From Clostridiaceae bacterium (lineage in GTDB: Bacteria; Bacillota; Clostridia; Oscillospirales; Acutalibacteraceae): 12,358 nucleotides of DNA. Where the stretch lies: positions 1 through 12,358 of the forward strand of contig CAJGCX010000047.1 of NCBI GenBank assembly GCA_904501895.1. The letters are read 5' to 3'. This document shows, one piece after another, positions 7,181-12,358 of the stretch (its first letter is position 1; every line of letters begins with the position of its first letter). The notes beneath the pieces were generated by a model. It saw only the letters and a program-made list of their open reading frames with translations, was not told where the DNA came from and ran no database searches. Position numbers and translations under genes: made by a program.

Positions 7181-7199
7181 TAAAATCACCTCAATTTAA

Positions 7200-7330
7200 T
7201 TCTCAACGGCTATTTTTCCGCCATAGCTCGTCCCAAATACTCGTTAATACACAAAGTATTGCCTGCGTTTTGTTACGGCTCTGACGAAAAACTATCTCGT
7301 TGATAATTGTGTTCTATAATAATAAGCAAT
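7200..7330. repeat. GC-richer intergenic block with internal repeats, possible dispersed repeat or structured leader
   Basis: The spacer between the aldolase and aminotransferase genes is richer in G and C than other spacers here and holds no ORF. It contains the related segments AATACTCGTTAATA (7236-7249) and CTATCTCGTTGATA (7292-7305), the arms AATACT and AGTATT (7236-7241 and 7255-7260), and a short hairpin CTAT...ATAG around 7210-7226. It may be a small dispersed element or a folded leader of the aldolase mRNA. I could not identify a known RNA family or a clear promoter in it. Confidence 0.4.
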
Positions 7331-7344
7331 TACTATAATAGGTT

Positions 7345-7376
7345 AATAAAGGTGGATGAAGATGAATTCATCCACC
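7345..7376 (-). terminator. Terminator after the aminotransferase gene
   Basis: On the minus strand GGTGGATGAA (7376-7367) pairs perfectly with TTCATCCACC (7360-7351) around a 6-nt loop, followed by a short TTTATT tract. It begins 15 nt after the aminotransferase stop. The T tract is weak, so some read-through into the aldolase gene is possible. No T run follows in the plus direction. Confidence 0.7.
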
Positions 7377-7391
7377 CTAAAAAATCAATAT

Positions 7392-8882
7392 TTATTTGCT
7401 TTCTGGCTTAACAGCAACGTTAGCAAATACCTTGTCGAAGCACTGAAGTGCCTGGTCAATCATCTTAGGTGTGTATGCAGCTGATGTGTAGAGACGGCTA
7501 CCAGCAAGGGTAACAAGTCCTTCTGCCATGTAAGCAGCGCCCATGTACTGCATTTCCTTCTTTCTTTCGCTTGTAGCTGTAAGAACACCAGGAATCTTCC
7601 AAGGCTTGCACCAGTCAATTGAGTAGTGCATTGTACCAACAGTTTCAAGGTGACATACAGAACCTTCGTTCCAAACAACGAATGGAAGACCGTGCTTTGT
7701 AACGAGTTCCTGAAGACCAGCTGTAAGTCTGTCACCCATTTCGCCTGCCTTCTGACATGCGTTCTGCTTGTCGATTTCTTCAAGAGTGAAGTAACCTGCA
7801 CAGCATGAAAGTGGGTTAGCAGTCATTGTACCACCTGTGAATGCCTTCTTAACCTTCATACCTGAATCGTCAAGACCTGCACCAAGGTGCTTCATGTACT
7901 GCTTCTTACCGCCGACACCACCTGCACCTGGGTATCCACCTGCGATAACCTTACCGAAGATTGTAAGGTCAGGAGATACACCGAAGAAGCCCTGAGCACC
8001 AGCCATACCGATACGGAAACCTGTAACAACTTCATCGAATACGAGAAGAGCACCGTACTTACGGCAAAGTCTTTCAACGCCTCTGTTGAAGTCATAATCA
8101 AGTGGAGTTGTACCACTTTCAGGACCGATTGGTTCGATAAATACAGCAGCTGTACCACCATTGAACTGGTTGAGCCAAAGCTTTCTTTCAAGGTCTTCAA
8201 GGTCACCAGGGAAGAATTCCTGAGTATGCTTGAAGAGGTAAAGTGGAACACCACTAGCCTGTGTGAACTTTGAACCAGGAACACGGATACCGTAACCAAG
8301 CTGGTCTGACCAACCGTGGTAAGCACCACCCATTTTAAGGATGTTCTTCTTACCTGTTGCAAGACGAGCAACACGAACAGCTGTCATACATGCTTCTGTA
8401 CCTGAACCCTGCATACGGAACATATCAACTGATTCAACTGAGTCAGAGATTTTCTTTGCAAGCTTGTATTCAAATTCGTGGAAAAGACCTGTTGAAGGAC
8501 CACATGTGTTAAGAAGGTCGATAACCTGGTCACGAACTACCTTAGGGTTTGAACCAAGAACTGTAGGTCCACCTGCCTGAAGGAAGTCAAAGTACTTGTT
8601 TCCGTCAACGTCGTAAAGGTAAGCACCCTCAGCCTTTGTGAAAACAAGTGGGAATGGATAGTTGAAAGCAAGGTTGTGCTGAACACCACCAGGGATGATT
8701 GTCTTTGCTTCAGAAATCATTTCCTTAGATTTAGCACACTTCTTGTCATAATACTCTTCTTCATAAGTCTTGAGAACATCAGGCTTAATTGAATAAATTG
8801 GTTTGCTGATAAGTTCATCAAGCTGCTTATTAATCTGAGCAGCGTCATGATAATGTGTAATAGCGAATCTTGTATCTGCCAT
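7392..8882 (-). CDS. Class III PLP-dependent aminotransferase, glutamate-1-semialdehyde aminomutase (HemL)-like
   Basis: The 496-residue protein has the class III aminotransferase layout: an IIPGGVQHN segment near residue 63, GSGTEACM for cofactor phosphate binding, AYHGW, D283 in DEVVTGFR, and the PLP lysine K311 in IFGKVIAGGYPGA. The 28-residue D-to-K spacing equals that of HemL (D245/K273). Compared with HemL (about 430 residues) it has about 40 extra N-terminal residues and a longer C-terminus. It is probably not the tetrapyrrole enzyme, since no hem genes are nearby. It could be an aminomutase, an aminotransferase or a lyase of this fold; the substrate is unknown. GGAGGAG precedes the ATG. 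A consensus promoter and strong ribosome binding site suggest high expression. The neighbours are a Fe-alcohol dehydrogenase (upstream) and a tandem aldolase (downstream). Confidence 0.87.
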   Translation of the reverse strand: MADTRFAITHYHDAAQINKQLDELISKPIYSIKPDVLKTYEEEYYDKKCAKSKEMISEAKTIIPGGVQHNLAFNYPFPLVFTKAEGAYLYDVDGNKYFDFLQAGGPTVLGSNPKVVRDQVIDLLNTCGPSTGLFHEFEYKLAKKISDSVESVDMFRMQGSGTEACMTAVRVARLATGKKNILKMGGAYHGWSDQLGYGIRVPGSKFTQASGVPLYLFKHTQEFFPGDLEDLERKLWLNQFNGGTAAVFIEPIGPESGTTPLDYDFNRGVERLCRKYGALLVFDEVVTGFRIGMAGAQGFFGVSPDLTIFGKVIAGGYPGAGGVGGKKQYMKHLGAGLDDSGMKVKKAFTGGTMTANPLSCCAGYFTLEEIDKQNACQKAGEMGDRLTAGLQELVTKHGLPFVVWNEGSVCHLETVGTMHYSIDWCKPWKIPGVLTATSERKKEMQYMGAAYMAEGLVTLAGSRLYTSAAYTPKMIDQALQCFDKVFANVAVKPESK

Positions 8883-8915
8883 AATTTTTTCTCCTCCGTA
8901 GATTAGTAGAATTTG

Positions 8916-8935
8916 TTACCTGTAAATACAGATAA
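8916..8935. promoter_or_regulatory. 20-bp palindrome in the aminotransferase leader, operator or RNA hairpin
   Basis: TTACCTGTA and TACAGATAA are complementary at eight of nine positions plus one G-U pair in RNA, with a 2-nt centre. The palindrome lies about 7 nt downstream of the predicted transcription start (near 8942), a common place for a repressor operator. In RNA it could form a 5'-end stabilising hairpin. No regulator gene is present in the window. Confidence 0.5.
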
Positions 8936-8948
8936 TCGTTCATATACA

Positions 8949-8976
8949 ATTATATCATTAAATTTTCCTCTGTCAA
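8949..8976 (-). promoter_or_regulatory. Consensus promoter of the aminotransferase gene
   Basis: On the minus strand a perfect TTGACA (8976-8971), a 16-bp spacer and a perfect TATAAT (8954-8949) are present. Transcription would start near 8942, leaving a leader of about 60 nt. A-rich tracts upstream could act as an UP element. Confidence 0.88.
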
Positions 8977-9005
8977 CATTTTTTGGGAAAATAGTCAAAA
9001 ATGAA

Positions 9006-9064
9006 TAGTTAAAAAATAACTAATAGTTAAAAACAATCTAAATTATAGTTAGAAAACATCTAAA
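9006..9064 (+). repeat. Array of TAGTTA-N6-ATCTAAA motifs upstream of the aminotransferase promoter
   Basis: Two exact copies of TAGTTA-N6-ATCTAAA lie at 9024-9042 and 9046-9064, spaced 22 bp (about two helical turns). A degenerate copy (TAGTTA-N6-AACTAAT) lies at 9006-9024. The array lies about 65-120 bp upstream of the predicted transcription start of the aminotransferase gene, suiting an activator or cooperative repressor. No ORF crosses this 309-bp spacer. Confidence 0.6.
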
Positions 9065-9165
9065 CAGTAGTTTTGAGGCATAAAAAATCGCCGTTTTTAT
9101 CTATAATAGACAATTGGAACGACGATAATATGTAGAAAATATAGAAAATCGGGCTTTAAAAGGCG

Positions 9166-9184
9166 TTTAGATAAATTTTAACTA
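9166..9184 (-). repeat. Inverted third exact copy of the TAGTTA-N6-ATCTAAA motif
   Basis: TTTAGAT-AAATTT-TAACTA on the plus strand is the reverse complement of the motif in the 9006-9064 array, with the same 6-nt gap. It lies just after the dehydrogenase stop codon. Together with the copy at 9046-9064 it forms inverted ends of a stretch of about 140 bp, which could also be read as the ends of a small mobile element. Confidence 0.5.
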
Positions 9185-9191
9185 CAAATTA

Positions 9192-10298
9192 CTAAAATAA
9201 TCTTTTTACAAGCAAGCCTGCATCTTCGTTGTTAAAGTCAGTAGGGGAGTTTTTAAAGTTTTTAAGTGTTTCCCAACGTGCAACATATCCCTTGATTTTT
9301 TCGTCAGGAATTGACAACTGCAAATCACACAAATCTGCAATAAGCTTTTCAGCTGTTGACTTGTCACAATTCATACTGTCAAGGACTTGATTAAAAAGGT
9401 CAGGATTTGATTTTTCTGCCTCTGTAAGATATTGTGGAATGAAAACAGCACAGGCAATTCCGTGTGGCACATTATAATCCTCAGTAAGTGCATAACCCAT
9501 ACCGTGTGGGAAGCCTGTACCACCCTTGTTAAGTGCAAAGCCTGCATAAAGTGATGCGAAATAAAGTGTGTCCCTTTCTTCGCTGTTGGGCAATTCCTTT
9601 GTGTCGTGAAGCTTCTGAAGAACAGGATAAATCATCTTAATTGAAATAAGTGCAAACTGCTGTGTAAGGAAATCTGCACGAGGTGAGAACATTGATTCAA
9701 CAGCGTGAGCAAGCGCATCAAGTGCAGTTGAAACAGTTGTTCTGAATGGAACTGAATAAGTGTATTTAGCATCTGCTATTGCATATAAAGCGTAATAATT
9801 TTTGCCACTGATACTCTGCTTTCTGCCATTTTCACGAGTAAGCACAGAAACGCCTGAAACTTCACTGCCTGTACCTGATGTTGTGCCAATTACAACGAGA
9901 GGCAACGGCTTGTTTGTAACATCAGCTGTGTAAATGTCATCATTGATAATGTGAGGATTTGTGGCATAAACACAAACAGCCTTTGCTCCGTCAAGAGGTG
10001 ACCCACCACCAATGCCAACAACGAAGTCTGCACCAAATTCTCTTGCAGCCTTACCACCGTCACAGCAGGTTTTAGTCAATGGATTTTCCGTAATCTCATC
10101 GAAAATAGTGTATTCAATGTTTAACTCATCAAAAACTGCAATAAGCTCGTCAAGTGCACCTGATTTTTTTGCAGATGATTTGCCTGTTACAATAAGACAT
10201 TTTTTGCCAAGGGTTGAAAAAATATTTTTGTTATTCTGTAATGCGTTTTTACCACCAAGAATATTTACCGGCATATAAAAGCTGAAATCATAATTCAT
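9192..10298 (-). CDS. Iron-containing (group III) alcohol dehydrogenase
   Basis: The 368-residue protein has the normal length for the family. The N-terminal Rossmann-like domain carries GIGGGSPLD (nucleotide binding) near residues 95-103 and GTTSGTGSEV near 142-151. The C-terminal helical domain holds the metal ligands D194 and H198 in DALAHAVES, H265 in GFPHGMG and H279 in NVPHGIA, matching D196, H200, H263 and H277 of E. coli FucO. The enzyme should interconvert an alcohol and an aldehyde or ketone with NAD(P)H; the substrate is unknown. ATG 10298 is preceded by GGAGTG 6 nt upstream; a GTG at 10307 overlaps that site and is unlikely. It has its own promoter. No convincing terminator follows, so its transcript may continue into the aminotransferase gene. 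Confidence 0.9.
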   Translation of the reverse strand: MNYDFSFYMPVNILGGKNALQNNKNIFSTLGKKCLIVTGKSSAKKSGALDELIAVFDELNIEYTIFDEITENPLTKTCCDGGKAAREFGADFVVGIGGGSPLDGAKAVCVYATNPHIINDDIYTADVTNKPLPLVVIGTTSGTGSEVSGVSVLTRENGRKQSISGKNYYALYAIADAKYTYSVPFRTTVSTALDALAHAVESMFSPRADFLTQQFALISIKMIYPVLQKLHDTKELPNSEERDTLYFASLYAGFALNKGGTGFPHGMGYALTEDYNVPHGIACAVFIPQYLTEAEKSNPDLFNQVLDSMNCDKSTAEKLIADLCDLQLSIPDEKIKGYVARWETLKNFKNSPTDFNNEDAGLLVKRLF

Positions 10299-10319
10299 TT
10301 TAATCACTCCAATAGTAAT

Positions 10320-10347
10320 ATTGTACCATCACAAAATGAAAAATCAA
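10320..10347 (-). promoter_or_regulatory. Promoter of the alcohol dehydrogenase gene
   Basis: On the minus strand TTGATT (10347-10342), a 16-bp spacer and TACAAT (10325-10320) are present. The transcript would start near 10313, giving a short leader of about 15 nt that includes the GGAGTG ribosome binding site. Confidence 0.65.
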
Positions 10348-10362
10348 CAGAAAAATTAAATT

Positions 10363-10448
10363 GTTGGTGTGTTCGGTTCTCGTCTCCCCTGAAAGGGGAG
10401 CCAAGATGGTGTTGCTACCACTACAACTCATCGACAACCTCCATTTGT
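10363..10448. repeat. GC-richer repeat-like element with strong hairpin
   Basis: This patch stands out from AT-rich flanks. CTCCCCT (10384-10390) and AGGGGAG (10394-10400) form a perfect 7-bp stem with a GAA loop. A second, imperfect inverted repeat has outer arms ATGG-T-GTTG and CAAC-CT-CCAT at about 10406-10444. It lacks an adjacent T run, so it is not a good terminator. The look is that of a REP or MITE-like dispersed element of Clostridia. Confidence 0.45.
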
Positions 10449-10466
10449 ATGTTAAAAAATTAACAT
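10449..10466. repeat. Perfect inverted repeat ATGTTAA-N4-TTAACAT
   Basis: Seven-nucleotide arms surround AAAA, between the divergent dehydrogenase and apbE genes and about 65 bp upstream of the apbE -35. It could be an operator; the AT-only composition makes chance plausible. Confidence 0.3.
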
Positions 10467-10530
10467 GAAAAACACGAGTTTATGGGCAATTTGTATCATT
10501 TTTTTGCCATTATTTCAATAGATTTACCAA

Positions 10531-10559
10531 TTGATTAAAGTGCTAAAATGTTGTATTAT
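10531..10559 (+). promoter_or_regulatory. Promoter of the apbE operon
   Basis: TTGATT (10531-10536), a 17-bp spacer and TATTAT (10554-10559) precede the GTG start at 10589 by 30 bp. Transcription would begin near 10566, and the leader carries AGGTGGTG as ribosome binding site. Confidence 0.65.
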
Positions 10560-10588
10560 ATATAGTATGAGTTTTAGGTGGTGAAATT

Positions 10589-11593
10589 GTGAAAAAAGTA
10601 ACAAAATCCTTGCCTTTTTTGGCAGTTTTTCTTGTGGTTTTTATTTTCATTTTTTCACTTATCAACGACACAAAAAATGACGCTTCTCTTACGAATTTTG
10701 CAATGGGTAGTCCTGTCACCATTAAGGTTTACGGTGAAAAAAACGGTGACGAACTTTGCAAAGGTGCGTTTGAGAGGATAAGCTTTATTGACAAGTCATA
10801 TCTCTCACATGATATTTCTACATCTGCAGTTTCCACTCTTAATAAAGATGGTACAGTAACAGCCGACAAATGGTTTTGCGATTACCTTAACGAATGTGTT
10901 GGATTAGCTGAAAAAAGTGATTGCTTCACTCTTTTTTGTGGTGAGATGAAGAGTCTTTGGAAAATCGAAGACGGTGGTTATATTCCAACAGATGATGAAA
11001 TTGCACAGACACTTGAAAATCATGAAAACACTGCATTGAAAATTGACGGTAATACTATTTCGATTAACAACGGAATCCTGGATTTAGGTGCATTGGGTAA
11101 GGGTACAGCCTGTGATGAGGCTATTGAGTATCTAAAAGAACAAAATGTACAAAATGCACTTGTAACAGTTGGTGGCTCAGTTGGTGCAATGGGTAACGAA
11201 AATTACAAAATCGGAATTCGTAATCCCTTTGGTGGGCAGAATGATTATTTCGCTGTTTTAAATGTAACTGATTGCTTTATTTCCACATCAGGTGATTATG
11301 AAAAATATTTCGAGAAAAATGGTGTGCGATATTCTCACATTTTTGATGCAAGGACAGGTACTCCTGTGCAGAGTGACATTACCTCTGTAACAGTTGTAGC
11401 AGACAATGGCACTTTAAGTGATTTTCTTTCAACAGCAATTTTCTGTGAGGGTGTTGAAAAGGGCATAAGCCTTGCAGAAGAGTACAACGCAGAAGTGATT
11501 ATTGTAAAAAAAGATAAATCAGTTTTAATTACTGACGGTTTAGAGGAAAAACTGACAATTCAGGATAATAGCTTTGTTGTTTCGGTGATTTAA
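10589..11593 (+). CDS. apbE: FAD:protein FMN transferase (ApbE family)
   Basis: The 334-residue protein starts with GTG, preceded by AGGTGGTG. Residues about 8-26 are a hydrophobic membrane anchor; there is no lipobox cysteine, unlike many ApbE lipoproteins. ApbE motifs follow: FAMGSPVTIKVYG near residue 37, LDLGALGKGTACD near 165, NALVTVGGSVGAMG near 190, STSGDYEKYF, YSHIFDARTGTPV near 251, and TLSDFLSTAIF near 275, where D and T match the metal-binding region. ApbE attaches FMN covalently to Ser/Thr of extracytoplasmic flavoproteins such as RnfG, NqrC, or PplA-like electron carriers. The next gene overlaps its stop by 1 nt. It heads an operon with a NusG-II protein and a HepI-like protein, which suggests extracytoplasmic flavin electron transfer. 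The target flavoprotein is not in the window. Confidence 0.92.
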   Translation: MKKVTKSLPFLAVFLVVFIFIFSLINDTKNDASLTNFAMGSPVTIKVYGEKNGDELCKGAFERISFIDKSYLSHDISTSAVSTLNKDGTVTADKWFCDYLNECVGLAEKSDCFTLFCGEMKSLWKIEDGGYIPTDDEIAQTLENHENTALKIDGNTISINNGILDLGALGKGTACDEAIEYLKEQNVQNALVTVGGSVGAMGNENYKIGIRNPFGGQNDYFAVLNVTDCFISTSGDYEKYFEKNGVRYSHIFDARTGTPVQSDITSVTVVADNGTLSDFLSTAIFCEGVEKGISLAEEYNAEVIIVKKDKSVLITDGLEEKLTIQDNSFVVSVI

Positions 11594-11955
11594 TGAAAAA
11601 GCTTATAACGAAAAAAGATTTTATATTGCTTGTGGTGGTGCTGGGTATTGGTGTTGCAGGTTTTTTTATGATGAATTCTGCTAAAACAGGTACTACTGCA
11701 ATTGTAAAAATTGATGGTGAGACAGTTGCTGAGCTTTCTCTTCGTGGTGAATATTATGAGATGAATTTTAACGGAGTTACTGTTTCGTGTGAAAATGGAG
11801 AAATATTTGTTGAGGACTCTGACTGCGCAGATAAGGTCTGTGTGAGAAGTGGTAAAATCTCAAAAGCAGGTGAGGGAATTATCTGTGCTCCAAACAGAGT
11901 TGCTATTGAAATAAGTGGTAAAAGTAAAAGTCCGCTTGATGCGTTGACAGGGTGA
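11593..11955 (+). CDS. NusG domain II-containing membrane-anchored protein (EetA-like)
   Basis: The 120-residue protein has one N-terminal membrane segment (about 10-27) and an extracytoplasmic beta-rich domain. The domain contains DSDCADKVCVRSGKISKAGEGIICAPNRV-type residues (about 76-103) with three conserved cysteines, the hallmark of the stand-alone NusG domain II family. It is not the transcription factor NusG. From memory, EetA of Listeria flavin-based extracellular electron transfer loci belongs to this family; its exact function is unknown. The start overlaps the apbE stop as TAATG, so the two genes are translationally coupled. The next gene starts 4 nt after its stop. Confidence 0.85.
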   Translation: MKKLITKKDFILLVVVLGIGVAGFFMMNSAKTGTTAIVKIDGETVAELSLRGEYYEMNFNGVTVSCENGEIFVEDSDCADKVCVRSGKISKAGEGIICAPNRVAIEISGKSKSPLDALTG

Positions 11956-11959
11956 ATGT

Positions 11960-12358
11960 ATGAGAAAAGACAGAATTAAAAGAATTACATTTACTGCTCT
12001 GATGACTGCTGCTTCAATTGTGCTGTCGTTTGTGGAGAGCCTTTTGCCAACTGCGTATTTTATGCCACCGGGTAGTAAATTAGGACTTTCAAATATTCCC
12101 GTAATGTTTTCAGCGTCGACACTCACAATTGGTGAAACAATGCTCATAGTCCTTGCAAAGTCGGTTTTTGTTTTTATAACAAGAGGCTTTACAGCATTTT
12201 GTATGAGCCTTGCAGGTGGAATACTCAGTGCATTGTGTATGGTGCTTCTTATGAAGAAGAAAACAGGCTTCGGATATGCAGGACTCGGAGTGCTGTCAGC
12301 AATTTGTCATAACATAGGTCAGCTGTCTGTGTCGTTTTTCCTTGTGCAGAGCAGTGCT
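11960..12358 (+). CDS. Gx transporter / heptaprenyl diphosphate synthase component I-like membrane protein (EetB-like), cut by window edge
   Basis: From ATG 11960, with GGGTG about 6 nt upstream, 133 codons are open to the window edge. The protein is very hydrophobic and begins with the family signature: ALMTAASIVLSFVE, 'PPGSKLGLSNIPVMF', then 'TRGFTAFCMSLAGGILSALCMVLLM' and 'LSAICHNIGQL'. This matches the Hpre_diP_synt_I/Gx transporter family (PF07456), which resembles ECF transporter S components. The old name comes from neighbourhood with prenyl synthases and is not proof of function. Position after ApbE and NusG-II proteins fits the EetB slot of extracellular electron transfer loci, or a site beside quinone-tail synthesis genes. 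Confidence 0.87.
   Translation, partial: MRKDRIKRITFTALMTAASIVLSFVESLLPTAYFMPPGSKLGLSNIPVMFSASTLTIGETMLIVLAKSVFVFITRGFTAFCMSLAGGILSALCMVLLMKKKTGFGYAGLGVLSAICHNIGQLSVSFFLVQSSA

Noticed and set aside
7181..7189. GTG start of the aldolase at 7189
   Set aside because: The GTG is part of the GAGGTG ribosome binding site for ATG 7180.
7887..8374. Long open frames on both strands inside the aminotransferase gene
   Set aside because: They are shadows of the coding frame with regular codon composition; the translations are low-complexity and lack domains or ribosome binding sites.
9080..9107. ATAAAAA...TTTTTAT hairpin and nearby TATAAT as terminator or small RNA promoter
   Set aside because: The stem is only A-T pairs, no -35 element is found at the right distance, and no gene or RNA fold follows.
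10299..10307. GTG start of the alcohol dehydrogenase at 10307
   Set aside because: The GTG is part of the GGAGTG ribosome binding site for ATG 10298.
10485..10508. GGCAA...TTGCC inverted repeat as a terminator
   Set aside because: Five-base arms and a long loop without a following T run; no gene ends nearby in that direction.
11944..11949. TTGACA as a promoter for the Gx transporter-like gene
   Set aside because: It lies within the NusG-II coding region, with no -10 element 16-18 bp downstream; the gene is expected to be expressed from the apbE promoter.

Overview
The window looks like a chromosomal segment of a low-GC anaerobic Firmicute of class Clostridia, probably near the gut Ruminococcus/Oscillospiraceae group. 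The signs are AT-rich DNA, near-consensus sigma-A promoters, AGGAGG/GGTG-type ribosome binding sites, and families common in Clostridia (DUF1015, YczE-type membrane proteins, HepI-like Gx transporter, Fe-dependent alcohol dehydrogenase). The genus is a guess. No phage genes, transposases, CRISPR arrays, tRNAs or rRNAs are visible.

Region 1 (1-3952). A truncated rmuC gene points left, divergent from a three-gene operon. The operon encodes a peptide-type ABC solute-binding lipoprotein, a VanZ-like membrane protein (1-nt stop/start overlap) and a DUF1015 protein (13-nt overlap), and ends in a hairpin terminator. No permease or ATPase genes accompany the binding protein.

Region 2 (3953-5949). 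A monocistronic YczE/YitT-type membrane protein has its own promoter. Next comes a yybP-ykoY (manganese) riboswitch candidate with a promoter, aptamer and overlapping intrinsic terminator. It sits upstream of a single membrane-anchored SPFH/prohibitin gene, which is not a usual target of this riboswitch and is the most interesting item here. A bidirectional terminator separates it from the next block.

Region 3 (5950-10350, minus strand). Three enzymes are read in the order Fe-alcohol dehydrogenase, HemL-like class III aminotransferase/aminomutase, and a two-domain class II aldolase whose second domain has lost its catalytic residues. The spacers are 200-310 bp. The aminotransferase has a perfect -35/-10 promoter, an array of a TAGTTA-N6-ATCTAAA motif upstream of it, and a palindrome just downstream of the predicted start of transcription. 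The trio could act on a carbonyl or amino compound together, but the substrate cannot be read from the sequence.

Region 4 (10363-12358). After a GC-richer repeat-like patch comes an operon of ApbE (FAD:protein FMN transferase), a NusG-domain-II protein and a HepI/Gx-transporter-like membrane protein cut by the window end. This trio resembles the fmnB-eetA-eetB part of flavin-based extracellular electron transfer loci.
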